64,000 nucleotides of DNA from Sinisalibacter aestuarii (GTDB taxonomy: Bacteria; Pseudomonadota; Alphaproteobacteria; Rhodobacterales; Rhodobacteraceae). Within the stretch, counting starts at the first letter, position 1; every line of letters starts with the position of its first letter. Positions 17,742-27,644 of this stretch are shown here, in pieces. Position numbers and translations under genes: made by a program. Under the pieces are notes generated by a model. That model saw only the letters and a program-made list of their open reading frames with translations. It was not told the origin of the DNA and did not search any database. The stretch is taken from the NCBI RefSeq assembly GCF_027923545.1, contig NZ_BROH01000008.1, positions 62,001-126,000 on the forward strand. The letters run 5' to 3'.

Positions 17742-19937
17742 CTAACTATTTTGCGACTCTTCCGGCACTGGCGGGCGGGCGTCTTGGGGGCGGGCGCGGG
17801 TGATTTCGGTGAGGATCGCCGCTTTCTGGAATGGCTTGGTCAGATGCGCGTCCAGCCCGTGTGACATGATCTCTTCGGCATCCCCGGCCATCGCATGAGC
17901 GGTCAGGGCGACGATCCGGGTTGGCGGCAGCCCGCGCGCCGCCTCGATCTGGCGAATGCGGCGCGTGGCGGCCTTGCCGTCCATTCCCGGCATGGAAATA
18001 TCCATGAAAATCAGATCGGGCCGCTCCGTATCGAAGGCCGCCACCGCCTCGGCGCCGTTGGCGGCAAAGCGGAGCGCGATGTCGCAGCTTTTCACGAGCT
18101 TGGAAAACACGAGCTGGTTGGTCTTGTTGTCTTCCGCCGCGAGCACCCGCATCTGCCGCGCCGGGGCGGTGGACGGGGCGGTGCCGCGCACCGAGCCGAA
18201 GACGGGGGCGGTCGCGGTTGCGGTGCCCTCGTCGGTCACCGGATCGGTGAGCAGGAGCGGCGCGGGCGGCTCCAGCCCCGAGAGCGCCGCGACGAGTGCG
18301 CCGCGCGAGATCGGCCGGGTGAGCAGGGCCGCCGCGCCGCGATCACGTGCCGGGCGGTCATCGCCCAGCGCCGCCACCAGCACGAGCGGGGCCGTGAGCC
18401 CGGATGCGGCGAGCGCCGCGGGTATGCTGCCGTCGGGCCGGGCCTGGGCGACGATGGCGTCGGGCGCCGGCAATGCGCGCGGATCCTCGCCGCTGGCGAG
18501 CGCATGCACCTCAAGCCCCAGGGCGGCGAGGCGCTTGGCGAGGATGTCGCGCGCCAGCGCATCTTCCATCGCCAACAGCACGCGGCGCAGCCAGCCGGGC
18601 AGGGCGGGCGGCGTGGCCGGGCCGATCGCGGGCAGGGGAAGCCGCACGCCGAAGGCCGAACCTTCGCCCGGCGTGCTCTCGACCCAGATCCTGCCGCCCA
18701 TCAGCTCGACGAGCTGGCGGGTGATCGCCAGCCCGAGCCCGGTGCCTTCATAATTGCGGTCGCGCCCGTCTTCGACCTGACTGAACTCGCCGAAAATCTG
18801 CGTGAGCTTGTCGGCGGGGATGCCGATGCCGCTGTCTTCGACCACGATGCTCACCTGTGCCGGCCCCTCGCCCGTGCCGGGCAGGCCGACGACGCGCACG
18901 AGCACATGACCGGCCGGGGTGAACTTGACGGCATTGCCGACGAGATTGGTCAGTATCTGGCGCAGGCGGACCGGATCGCCCTCGAACCCGGTGGGCAGGA
19001 ACATGTCGTAATCCAGTGTGATCGCCAGCCCCTTTTCGCGCAATGAGGGCGACATGAGGTGGATCACGTCGAGGATGATGCGCTCAAGATCGAACGGCTC
19101 GATATGGAGGCTGAGCTTGGCGGCCTCGATCTTGGAGTAATCGAGCACGTCGTTGATGATGGTCAGAAGCGACTGGCCGGAAGAGCGGATCGTGTCGACG
19201 TAAAGCCGCTGCTCATCGTCCAGCCCGCTTTCGGCCAGCAGATCGGCCATGCCCACCACTCCGTTCATCGGCGTGCGGATCTCGTGGCTCATATTGGCGA
19301 GGAAGGCCGATTTGGCACGGCTCGCCGCCTCGGCCTTTTCGCGTGCTTCGGTCAGCGCGGCTTCGCGCTTCATCGTGCCGGTGATGTTGAGGCCGAGGCA
19401 GACGGTATCGCCGCCCGGCGCGCGCTGATCGACGAGCCGCACCCAGGTGCCATTCCACAGCCGGATCACGCGCGGCTCGGGCGCGGGCGAGAACCAGCGC
19501 GCCAGCATCTGCTCGCGCCACTGGCCGGGGGTCGCGCCCTCGATATCCACCACGCCTTCGGCCAGGGCCGCCTCGATCACCTCCTGATAATGGGCGCCGG
19601 GGCGGATGCATTCGAGCCCGTCGAAAGGCAGCAGATAGGCGGAATTGGCGATCACCAGCCGGCTGTCGGCGTCGAACACGGCGAACCCGTCTTCGATCGA
19701 CTGGATCGAGTTCCACAGCCGCCGCTTGGCGATATCCACCTCGGTATTGGCACGGGCGAGGTCGCCCCTCACCACCGCGACCTCCTCGCGCTTTTCCACC
19801 ACCTCTTCGGAGAGTGTGAGCGCGTGGCGCGAGAGCATCCGGTTGGCGGCGTTGAGCTCGGCCTCCTTCTGCGCCAGCAGCCGCTCCGCCGCCATCCGCG
19901 CGCGCCGTTCTTCGGTAAGCTGGTGTTCCGCGATCAT
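17742..19937 (-). CDS. Hybrid sensor histidine kinase/response regulator
   Basis: A 731-residue cytoplasmic protein with no membrane segment. An N-terminal coiled coil spans about 1-75 and a PAS-like domain about 80-185 ([21 protein letters not shown]). HisKA has His218 in [15 protein letters not shown], and HATPase_c has N, G1 and G2 boxes ([23 protein letters not shown]). A degenerate receiver at about 455-565 lacks a clear phospho-Asp, and a true receiver has Asp646 ([13 protein letters not shown]) and Lys in LTKPF. No HPt is present, so phosphate must pass to a separate protein. The start at 19937 is chosen because GGAG precedes it; ATGs at 19949 and 19985 are alternatives. Confidence 0.9.
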   Translation of the reverse strand: MIAEHQLTEERRARMAAERLLAQKEAELNAANRMLSRHALTLSEEVVEKREEVAVVRGDLARANTEVDIAKRRLWNSIQSIEDGFAVFDADSRLVIANSAYLLPFDGLECIRPGAHYQEVIEAALAEGVVDIEGATPGQWREQMLARWFSPAPEPRVIRLWNGTWVRLVDQRAPGGDTVCLGLNITGTMKREAALTEAREKAEAASRAKSAFLANMSHEIRTPMNGVVGMADLLAESGLDDEQRLYVDTIRSSGQSLLTIINDVLDYSKIEAAKLSLHIEPFDLERIILDVIHLMSPSLREKGLAITLDYDMFLPTGFEGDPVRLRQILTNLVGNAVKFTPAGHVLVRVVGLPGTGEGPAQVSIVVEDSGIGIPADKLTQIFGEFSQVEDGRDRNYEGTGLGLAITRQLVELMGGRIWVESTPGEGSAFGVRLPLPAIGPATPPALPGWLRRVLLAMEDALARDILAKRLAALGLEVHALASGEDPRALPAPDAIVAQARPDGSIPAALAASGLTAPLVLVAALGDDRPARDRGAAALLTRPISRGALVAALSGLEPPAPLLLTDPVTDEGTATATAPVFGSVRGTAPSTAPARQMRVLAAEDNKTNQLVFSKLVKSCDIALRFAANGAEAVAAFDTERPDLIFMDISMPGMDGKAATRRIRQIEAARGLPPTRIVALTAHAMAGDAEEIMSHGLDAHLTKPFQKAAILTEITRARPQDARPPVPEESQNS

Positions 19938-20086
19938 TGCAATCTCCATCGCTGGGCCGGGTTCGGTGCGGCAAGTCTTGGCCAAACAAGGTGAACAGGC
20001 GCTTAACGGCGGCGGATTTCCCGGCGCAGCCGTTGCGCGATGCGATGCGAAGTGCCAGCATGAGGCGACGCACGAGGGAGGGCCCG

Positions 20087-23000
20087 ATGCGGATATTTCT
20101 GATTTTCGCCGCTTTTGTTATTCATTTTGCCGGGCTGGCCTATGCCGAAAGCCCCTTGCCCGACAGGCGGGTGATCCTGACGCGGGACATGGATTTTCCC
20201 GGTGGCGACATCCAGCAGATCTTCGACACGACGATGGCGGCCTGCGAATCGGCCTGCCTGACGCGCGGCGAATGCACGGCCTTCACGTTCAATTCGCTGA
20301 AAGGCGCCTGCTTCCTCAAGAACGGCTATGGCGCACCCACGCCCTATTCCGGCGCTTTCTCCGCCGATGTTGTGGCGCTCGACCCGGCGCTGGTTGCCGC
20401 CGCCGAGGCGCGCGCGGCCGAGCTTTCGTTTCTCTACGAGACCGACATTGCCGCCGCGCAGACCCGCGCGCGCCAGTTGCCGCATGATTTTGTCGCCGGC
20501 GGCTGGACGGCGGATCAGCTGACCCAATATGCGCGCGACGCCGAGCGGGATGCCGAGATCGTCTCGGCGATGCGCTACATGGCCGCCGCCACGGTGATCG
20601 GCGACGGGGCGGGGGACTGGGCCGGCTATGCCCGTCTGGCCAATGCCGCCGCCTTCGCCACCAGCGATAGCGGCGAGAAGCGCAAGCTGTTCCAGACCGG
20701 GCTTGAGGCTGCCATTGCGGCCTATCTGCGCAGCGGGTCGGGGCCGGAGCGGGCCAATGCGCTGACCGGGATGGCGGTGGCGCTGGAAAATCTGGGGCGC
20801 GGCCGGGCGACGATTCCGGCGCTGCGGCTGGCGCAGGCGGCCAGCCCGCGCGACGAGACCGCCCAGGCGCTCGACCGGGTGACCGGCCTTTTCGGCTTTC
20901 GCGTGACCGAGACGGATGTGACCTCCGACGCTGCCAGCCCGGCGATCTGCGCCACCTTCTCAGAGCCGCTGGTGGAGGCCGGGGTGGATTACGCGCCCTT
21001 CGTGCAGACGGATGTGTCGGGCCTGGCCGTGGCCCCGCGCGGCAGCCAGCTTTGCGTCGAGGGGGTGGAGCATGGCACGCGCTATGCGCTGACCCTGCGC
21101 GCCGGTCTTCCGGCGGCTTCGGGCGAGGCGCTGGCGGCGCCGGTGCAACTGAACCTCTATGTCCGCGACCGCGCGCCTTCGGTGCATTTTCCGGGCCGGG
21201 CCTATGTGCTGCCCGCGGCGCCCGATGCCGGGCTGCCGGTGGTGGCGGTGAACACCGATACGCTCGACCTCACCCTGTCGCGCCTGCCCGACCGCAATCT
21301 GGTGCGTGTCTATGAGGAGGGCTGGTTTGGCAATGCGCTGGGCGTGTGGGACGAAAGCTGGTTCAACGACACGATGGCGCAGGAAATCTGGCGGGGCGCG
21401 GCGGATGTGGCGAGCGAGCTGAACCGCGACGTGACCACGCGGCTGCCCATCGGTGAGGCTTTGGCGGGCCAGCCGCCGGGGATCTATGTGCTGCAGGCGG
21501 CGATTCCGGGGGTTGATCCCTATGCCAGCCCGCCCGCGACGCAATGGTTCGTGATCTCCGATATCGGCCTGACCACGATGATGGGGGCGGACGGGCTGCA
21601 TCTGTTTGCCCGCGCGCTTGCCAGCGCGGACCCGATTGCCGGGGCGAGGGTGCAGCTTCTGTCGCGCGCCAATGCGGTGCTGGGCGAGGGCGAGACCGAT
21701 GCGCAGGGCTATCTGCGCTTTGCCGAGGGGATGACCGCCGGTACCGGCAGCGCCACCCCGGCTGTGGTGGTGCTGGAGAATGGCGATGACATCGCCTTCC
21801 TGTCGCTCACCGGCCCGGCCTTCGACCTCTCCGACCGGGGGGTGGAGGGCCACCCCGCCGCGCCGCCGATCGACGTGTTTCTCACCACCGACCGGGGGGC
21901 CTATCGCGCCGGCGAGACGGTGTTCGCCACCGCGCTGGCGCGCGACGGGCAGGCCGACGCGATCGACGGATTGCCGGTCACCGCCGTGCTGTACCGGCCC
22001 GACGGGGTGGAATATGCGCGCCATCTGTCGGGCGGCGCGGGCGCGGGGGGGCATGTGTTTACCCTGCCGCTCGCGGGCAATGCGCCGCGCGGCACCTGGC
22101 GGCTCGATCTGCACGCCGACCCGGATGCGCCCGCACTCGCCTCGACCACGCTTCTGGTGGAGGATTTCCTGCCCGAGCGGATCGACTTCGCGCTGACGCT
22201 GTCCGACCCCGCGCCGCGGCTCGCCTCGCGCCCGGTGCTCGGCATCGACGCGCGCTATCTGTTCGGTGCGCCGGGGGCCGATCTGGCGGTGGAGGGCAAT
22301 CTGCGCCTGCGCCCGGTGCGCAGCCTTGAGGGCTGGCCGGGCTATGTGTTCGGCCCGCATGAAGACCTGCCCGATACGCAATGGGGCGCGATCTCGTCCG
22401 TCCGCACCGATGCCATGGGCCATGCCGACGCCACCATCGCCTTCCCCGAAATCGAGGCCGTGGGGTTGCCGCTTCAGGCCGAGATCAATGTGGAGGTGCG
22501 CGAAGGATCGGGCCGTCCGGTCGAGCGCAGCCTGACCACCGCCGTCACCGCAGAGGGGCCGGTGATCGGTATCCGGCCCGCCTTTGACGGCACGCTGCCG
22601 GAGAATGCCGAGGCCAGCTTCGAGGTGATCGCGCTGGCGCCGGACGGTACGCCGATGGCGATGGAGGCGGCCTGGGAGGTGAACCGGGTCGAGACGCGGT
22701 ATCAATGGTATTCGGTCAACGGCAACTGGAACTGGGATCCGGTCACCACCCGCAGCCGGGTGGCCTCGGGCACGCTCACGCTGGGCGAGAGCCCGGCCCG
22801 CCTCGCCACGCCGACCGAATGGGGCAATTACGAACTGATCGTCTCGGGCCGGGACGGCGGACATGTGACCGCCTCCACCGGCTTTTCCGCCGGCTGGTAT
22901 GCGCCCGCCGATGCGGGCACCACGCCCGACATGCTGGAGGTATCGCTCGATGCCGAGACTTATGCCGCTGGCGACACCGCCACGCTGCGCTTCGTGCCGC

Positions 23001-25519
23001 GCAGCGGCGGCACCGCGCTGATTACGGTCGTCTCCAACCGGCTGATCGACATGGTGGCGGTGGAGGCCGTGGCGGGGGAAAACACCGTCACCCTGCCGGT
23101 GACCGAGGAATGGGGCGCGGGCGCTTATGTGACCGCCACGCTGATCCAGCCGCTCGCCGATGCCGCGGGCCATGACCCGACGCGGGCGCTGGGCCTGGCC
23201 CATGCCAGCGTCGATCCCGGCGCGCACCAGCTTGCGGCGCGTTTCGACGTGCCCGCCGAGGCCGCGCCGCGTGCGCCCTTTACCGTCACGCTCGACGTGG
23301 CGGGCGTGGCCGATGGCGAGACGGCCTATGCCACCATTGCCGCCGTCGATCTGGGCATTCTCAACCTCACCTCGTTTGACGTGCCCGACCCGTCCGACCA
23401 TTATTTCGGCCAGCGCCGGCTCGGCATGGCGATCCGCGATCTTTACGGGCGGCTGATCGACGGGCGCAGCGGCGCGATGGGGGCGATCCGCTCCGGCGGC
23501 GATGCGATGGCGCAGATGCGGATGCAGGCCCCGCCGCCGACCGAAGAACTGATGGCGCAGTTCTCCGGCCCCGTCGAGGTGATCGACGGCAAGGCGACGG
23601 CCACCTTCGATCTGCCCGCGTTCAACGGCACCGTGCGGCTGATGGCGGTGGTCTGGTCGGCCACCGGCGTGGGCAATGCCAGCGCCGATGTGCTGGTGCG
23701 CGATCCGGTGGTGGTGACCGCCTCGCTGCCGCGTTTCATGGCGCCGGGCGATGACAGCCGCATCCTGATCGAGCTGACCCATGCCACCGGCCCCGCCGGG
23801 GCGATGCAGATCAGCGTCGGCTCGGATACGGTCGACGTGGATGGCGGCGGCTTTGCCCGCGAGCTGGTGCTGGACGAGCTGGGCACGGCGCGGCTTGCGG
23901 TGCCGATCGTCGGGCCGGAGGACGGCGTGCACAGCATCGACATCTCGCTCACCACGCCCGATGGCATCCGGCTCGGCAAGGTGCTCAGCCTGCCGGTGAT
24001 GTCGCTCGATCCGGAAGTGGCCGAAACGCGGCGCATCACGCTCGCGCCCGGCGAAAGCTTCACGCTCACCGACGACATCCTTGCCGCCATGACGCCGGGC
24101 ACCGCGCGTGCCACGGTCACCGCCGGGCCGCTGGCGCGGATCGACGCCGCCGGGCTGATCGACAGGCTCGACCGCTACCCCTATGGCTGCACCGAGCAAC
24201 AGACCAGCCGGGCATTGCCGCTGCTCTATCTGAGCGGGCTGGCCGAGGCGATGGGGCTGGCCGACCGCGACGATCTGCCGGGCCGGGTGCAGACCGCGAT
24301 CACCGCCGTGCTGGCGAACCAGTCATCGTCGGGCAGCTTCGGCGTCTGGCAGCCGGGAAATGGCGATCTGTGGCTCGATGCCTATGTCAGCGACTTCCTG
24401 TCGCGCGCCCGGGCGCAGGGCTACGCGGTGCCCGATACCGCCTTCCGCGCTGCGATGGACAATCTGCGCAACCGGGTGAATTACTATCCCGATTTTGAAG
24501 ATGGCGGCGCCGATCTGGCCTATGCGCTCTACGTGCTGGCCCGCGAGGGTGCGGCGGCGATGGGCGATCTGCGCTACTATGCCGACATCAAGGCGCCGGA
24601 CTTCGCCACCCCGCTGGCCTCGGCCCAGCTTGGCGCGGCGCTGGCGGCCTATGGCGATCAGGGCCGGGCCGATGCGATGTTTGCCCGTGCCGCGCGCCAG
24701 CTTGCCGCGGCCCGGCCCGAAGGCCAGCTCTGGCGCGACGATTACGGCACCAACCTGCGCGATGCGGCGGCGGTGCTCACGCTGGCGGTGGAGGCGGGCA
24801 GCGATGCGGTGGACCGCGAGGCGCTGCTGACCCGCGTGGCCGGGGCCGATGCGCATCTGTCGACGCAGGAGGCCACATGGTCGCTGCTCGCCGCCAATGC
24901 GCTTCTGACCGATGCGCCGGGGGGCGGGCTCAGCCTTGACGGGGCGCCGCTTGCCGGGCCGCTCGCGCAGGTGATGACGCCGGTGGAGCTGACCACGCCG
25001 CGCATCTTCAGCAATGAGGGCGACAGCGAGACGATGCTGACGGTGACCAGCTTTGGCGTGCCCCGGGTGGCGCCGCCGCCCTCGGGCAATGGCTATGCCA
25101 TCGACCGGCGCTACTTCACCATGGAGGGTGAGCCTGCCGATGCCGGGAGCGTGGCGCAGGGCACGCGGTTGGTGACGCTCCTCACGGTGACGCCGTGGGC
25201 GGGCAATGCGGGCCGGCTGATGGTGACCGATCCGCTGCCCGCGGGCTTCGAGATCGACAACCCCAACCTGTTGCGCGCGGGCGATATCAAGGCGCTCGAC
25301 TGGCTGCAGGTGACGACGGACACCGAGACCACCGAGTTCCGGCAGGACCGCTTTCTCGCCGCCGTCAACTGGTCGTCCGATACGCCGTTCCGGCTGGCCT
25401 ATATCGTGCGGGCGGTGAGCCCCGGCGTGTTTCACCATCCGGCGGCCTCGGTGGAGGACATGTATCGCCCGACCTACCGGGCCACGGGCGCGGCGGGCGC
25501 GGTGACGGTGACGGAGTAG
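20087..25519 (+). CDS. Alpha-2-macroglobulin family protein with PAN-like N-terminal domain
   Basis: A very large (1810 aa) envelope protein. The start at 20087 gives the signal peptide MRIFLIFAAFVIHFAGLAYA and has GGGAGG upstream. A four-Cys PAN/Apple-like module (about 35-85, CESACLTRGECTAFTF) precedes MG domains. The thioester motif CTEQ is intact (Cys1368-Gln1371, in YPYGCTEQQTSR), so it can in principle trap proteases covalently. Bacterial A2M is thought to protect the periplasm from invading proteases. There is no lipobox, so it is probably soluble. pbpC follows 85 bases downstream, the usual A2M-PBP1C pairing. Confidence 0.95.
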   Translation: MRIFLIFAAFVIHFAGLAYAESPLPDRRVILTRDMDFPGGDIQQIFDTTMAACESACLTRGECTAFTFNSLKGACFLKNGYGAPTPYSGAFSADVVALDPALVAAAEARAAELSFLYETDIAAAQTRARQLPHDFVAGGWTADQLTQYARDAERDAEIVSAMRYMAAATVIGDGAGDWAGYARLANAAAFATSDSGEKRKLFQTGLEAAIAAYLRSGSGPERANALTGMAVALENLGRGRATIPALRLAQAASPRDETAQALDRVTGLFGFRVTETDVTSDAASPAICATFSEPLVEAGVDYAPFVQTDVSGLAVAPRGSQLCVEGVEHGTRYALTLRAGLPAASGEALAAPVQLNLYVRDRAPSVHFPGRAYVLPAAPDAGLPVVAVNTDTLDLTLSRLPDRNLVRVYEEGWFGNALGVWDESWFNDTMAQEIWRGAADVASELNRDVTTRLPIGEALAGQPPGIYVLQAAIPGVDPYASPPATQWFVISDIGLTTMMGADGLHLFARALASADPIAGARVQLLSRANAVLGEGETDAQGYLRFAEGMTAGTGSATPAVVVLENGDDIAFLSLTGPAFDLSDRGVEGHPAAPPIDVFLTTDRGAYRAGETVFATALARDGQADAIDGLPVTAVLYRPDGVEYARHLSGGAGAGGHVFTLPLAGNAPRGTWRLDLHADPDAPALASTTLLVEDFLPERIDFALTLSDPAPRLASRPVLGIDARYLFGAPGADLAVEGNLRLRPVRSLEGWPGYVFGPHEDLPDTQWGAISSVRTDAMGHADATIAFPEIEAVGLPLQAEINVEVREGSGRPVERSLTTAVTAEGPVIGIRPAFDGTLPENAEASFEVIALAPDGTPMAMEAAWEVNRVETRYQWYSVNGNWNWDPVTTRSRVASGTLTLGESPARLATPTEWGNYELIVSGRDGGHVTASTGFSAGWYAPADAGTTPDMLEVSLDAETYAAGDTATLRFVPRSGGTALITVVSNRLIDMVAVEAVAGENTVTLPVTEEWGAGAYVTATLIQPLADAAGHDPTRALGLAHASVDPGAHQLAARFDVPAEAAPRAPFTVTLDVAGVADGETAYATIAAVDLGILNLTSFDVPDPSDHYFGQRRLGMAIRDLYGRLIDGRSGAMGAIRSGGDAMAQMRMQAPPPTEELMAQFSGPVEVIDGKATATFDLPAFNGTVRLMAVVWSATGVGNASADVLVRDPVVVTASLPRFMAPGDDSRILIELTHATGPAGAMQISVGSDTVDVDGGGFARELVLDELGTARLAVPIVGPEDGVHSIDISLTTPDGIRLGKVLSLPVMSLDPEVAETRRITLAPGESFTLTDDILAAMTPGTARATVTAGPLARIDAAGLIDRLDRYPYGCTEQQTSRALPLLYLSGLAEAMGLADRDDLPGRVQTAITAVLANQSSSGSFGVWQPGNGDLWLDAYVSDFLSRARAQGYAVPDTAFRAAMDNLRNRVNYYPDFEDGGADLAYALYVLAREGAAAMGDLRYYADIKAPDFATPLASAQLGAALAAYGDQGRADAMFARAARQLAAARPEGQLWRDDYGTNLRDAAAVLTLAVEAGSDAVDREALLTRVAGADAHLSTQEATWSLLAANALLTDAPGGGLSLDGAPLAGPLAQVMTPVELTTPRIFSNEGDSETMLTVTSFGVPRVAPPPSGNGYAIDRRYFTMEGEPADAGSVAQGTRLVTLLTVTPWAGNAGRLMVTDPLPAGFEIDNPNLLRAGDIKALDWLQVTTDTETTEFRQDRFLAAVNWSSDTPFRLAYIVRAVSPGVFHHPAASVEDMYRPTYRATGAAGAVTVTE

Positions 25520-25600
25520 CCGGGCGGGGGCGCTGCCCCCGTCACGCCGCTGGCGTGACTCCCCCGAGGTATTTGGCGAACAGAGAAGGAGGGCCGGAAG
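25520..25600 (+). repeat. Intergenic repeat family A, copy 1
   Basis: Directly after the A2M stop: a GGGGGCGCTGCCCCC palindrome, a second dyad (GTCACGCCGCTGGCGTGAC), then CCCCCGAGGTATTTGGCGAA and AGAGAAGG. The module (GC-rich hairpin, CCCCGnAGTATTT core, purine-rich tail) recurs at 31571, 48058 and 52347, always immediately 3' of a plus-strand gene. Here its tail leads into the pbpC ribosome-binding region. Confidence 0.75.
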
Positions 25601-25604
25601 CTTC

Positions 25605-27644
25605 ATGCGTGCGGGGTGGCTATTCGTTCTGGCCCTTGGCCTGTTCCTCGCCGCGCTCGGGCGCGATGCGGTGGCGGGCTGGATCGCGGCGACGCCGATG
25701 CCGCCGCTGGCGGTGGAAACCTCCGTCGAGGTGCTGGACCGGCACGGGGATTTGTTGCGCGCCTATAGTGTGGCCGACGGGCGCTGGCGGCTGGCGGTGA
25801 ACCCGGACCAGGTGGACCCGCTGTTCGTGCAGATGCTGGTGGCCTATGAGGACAAGCGGTTTTACCGGCATCGCGGGGTGGACATCCGGGCGGTGGCGCG
25901 GGCGGCGGGGCAGGCTGTGGCGAACGGGCGGGTCGTGTCGGGCGCCTCGACGCTGACGATGCAGGTGGCGCGGCTGATCGAGGACGGGCCGACCGGCACG
26001 GTTGCGGGCAAGCTGCGCCAGGTGCGGCTGGCGCTGGCGCTGGAGCGGCGGCTGAGCAAGGCGGAGATTCTGGCGCTCTATCTCGACCGCGCGCCCTATG
26101 GCGGCAATACCGAGGGTATCCGCGCCGCCGCCCGGAGCTGGTTCGGCAAGCCGCCATCGCGGCTGACGGCGGCGGAGGCGGCGCTGCTCGTCGCCTTGCC
26201 GCAAAGCCCGGAGGCGCGCAGGCCCGACCGCCATCCGGAGGCGGCGCTTGCGGCGCGTGACAGGGTGCTGGCGCGGGTGGTGGCGGCGGGGGCGATCCCG
26301 CCGGAGGTGGCGGCCAGCGCACGCCGGGCGGCGGTGCCGGCGGCGCGGGCGGGGATGCCCCGGCTGGCGGCGCATCTGGCCGACCGGCTCAGGGCGGAAA
26401 ACCCGGGTGCCGCGCTGCATCTGACCACGCTGGACGGTGGGTTGCAGCAGCGGCTGGAGCGGCTGGCGGCGCAGGCCGTGCGCGATCACGGGCAGGGGGC
26501 GCTGTCGATCGCCATCGTGGTCGCCGATCATCGCAGTGGCGAGATTCTCGCCGCGGTCGGGTCTGCCGGCTATTCGGCCGATACGCGGCAGGGTTTCGTC
26601 GACATGACGCGCGCGTTGCGCTCGCCCGGCTCGACGCTGAAGCCGCTGGTCTACGCGCTGGCCTTCGATGAGGGGCTGGCCCATCCGCAGACGATGATCG
26701 ACGACCGGCCGATGCGGTTTGGCAGCTATGCGCCGGAGAATTTCGACGGCCAATATCGCGGGCCGGTGACGGTGGAGGAGGCGCTGCAGCTTTCGCTCAA
26801 CATCCCGGTGGTGGCGCTGACCGCCGAGCTCGGGCCGGCGCGGCTGATGGCGGCGCTGGCGCGGGCCGGGGTGCGGGCGGCGCTGCCCGGCGATGCCGCG
26901 CCGGGGCTGGCGGTGGCGCTGGGCGGGGTCGGGGTGAGCCCGGAGGCGCTGACGGCACTGTATGCGGGGCTTGCGGCGGGTGGCGAGGCGGTGGCGCTGC
27001 ATGCCGTGCCGGGCGGCGGGGCGGGCACACGCCAGCGCATCGTTTCGCCCGAGGCGGCGTGGCAGGTGGGGCATATCCTGGCCGGGATGCCGCCGCCGCC
27101 CAATGCCGCGCGTCAGCGGCTGGCCTACAAGACGGGCACCTCCTATGGCCATCGCGACACCTGGGCGGTCGGGTTCGATGCGAGCCATGTGATCACGGTG
27201 TGGATGGGCCGGCCGGACGGCACGCCGGTGCCGGGGGCGTTTGGCGCGGAGGTGGCGGCGCCGGTGCTGTTCGAGGCGTTCTCGCGGCTCAAACCGGCGC
27301 TCGAGCCGCTGCCGCCGCCACCGCCGGGCACGCTCATCGTGTCGACCGCCGCGCTGCCGGCGCCGTTGCGCGAATTCCACCCGCGCGGGGCGGGTCTGAC
27401 GGGGGAGAACCGGCCGGTGCTCGCCTTTCCGCCCGATGGCGCGCTGATCGAGACCGGGGGGCTGCCGCTGGTGGTGAAGATCGCCGGGGGCACGCCGCCG
27501 TTCACCCTGCTGGCCAACGGCGCACCGGTGCTGGTGGCGACGCCGACCCGCGCTCCGGCGCTGCCGCTGCTTCCGGGGCATGTCACCCTGTCGGTGATCG
27601 ACGCGGCGGGCCATGCCGCGCGCGCGCAGGTGGAGCTGCAATGA
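25605..27644 (+). CDS. pbpC: Penicillin-binding protein 1C
   Basis: A 679-residue bifunctional peptidoglycan synthase with one N-terminal membrane anchor. The glycosyltransferase domain (about 45-230) has EDKRFYRHRGVD, GASTLTMQVAR and LYLDRAPYGGNTEG. The transpeptidase domain has SxxK at Ser343-Lys346 (SPGSTLKPL), an SLN triad and KTG at 509 (YKTGTSYGHRD). The C-terminal BiPBP_C domain is about 590-679. PBP1C is normally encoded beside alpha-2-macroglobulin, as here. Its stop codon overlaps the first unit of the downstream repeat array by 3 bases. Confidence 0.96.
   Translation: MRAGWLFVLALGLFLAALGRDAVAGWIAATPMPPLAVETSVEVLDRHGDLLRAYSVADGRWRLAVNPDQVDPLFVQMLVAYEDKRFYRHRGVDIRAVARAAGQAVANGRVVSGASTLTMQVARLIEDGPTGTVAGKLRQVRLALALERRLSKAEILALYLDRAPYGGNTEGIRAAARSWFGKPPSRLTAAEAALLVALPQSPEARRPDRHPEAALAARDRVLARVVAAGAIPPEVAASARRAAVPAARAGMPRLAAHLADRLRAENPGAALHLTTLDGGLQQRLERLAAQAVRDHGQGALSIAIVVADHRSGEILAAVGSAGYSADTRQGFVDMTRALRSPGSTLKPLVYALAFDEGLAHPQTMIDDRPMRFGSYAPENFDGQYRGPVTVEEALQLSLNIPVVALTAELGPARLMAALARAGVRAALPGDAAPGLAVALGGVGVSPEALTALYAGLAAGGEAVALHAVPGGGAGTRQRIVSPEAAWQVGHILAGMPPPPNAARQRLAYKTGTSYGHRDTWAVGFDASHVITVWMGRPDGTPVPGAFGAEVAAPVLFEAFSRLKPALEPLPPPPPGTLIVSTAALPAPLREFHPRGAGLTGENRPVLAFPPDGALIETGGLPLVVKIAGGTPPFTLLANGAPVLVATPTRAPALPLLPGHVTLSVIDAAGHAARAQVELQ

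Noticed and set aside
20960-24199. Open frame of about 1080 codons on the minus strand opposite the A2M gene
   Set aside because: High-GC antisense shadow: Arg/His/Gly-rich composition, no recognisable motif, while the plus strand has the intact A2M with its thioester.
25520-25600. Family A repeats as ordinary Rho-independent terminators
   Set aside because: The hairpins are strong but are not followed by T-runs; the conserved GTATTT and purine tail need another explanation.
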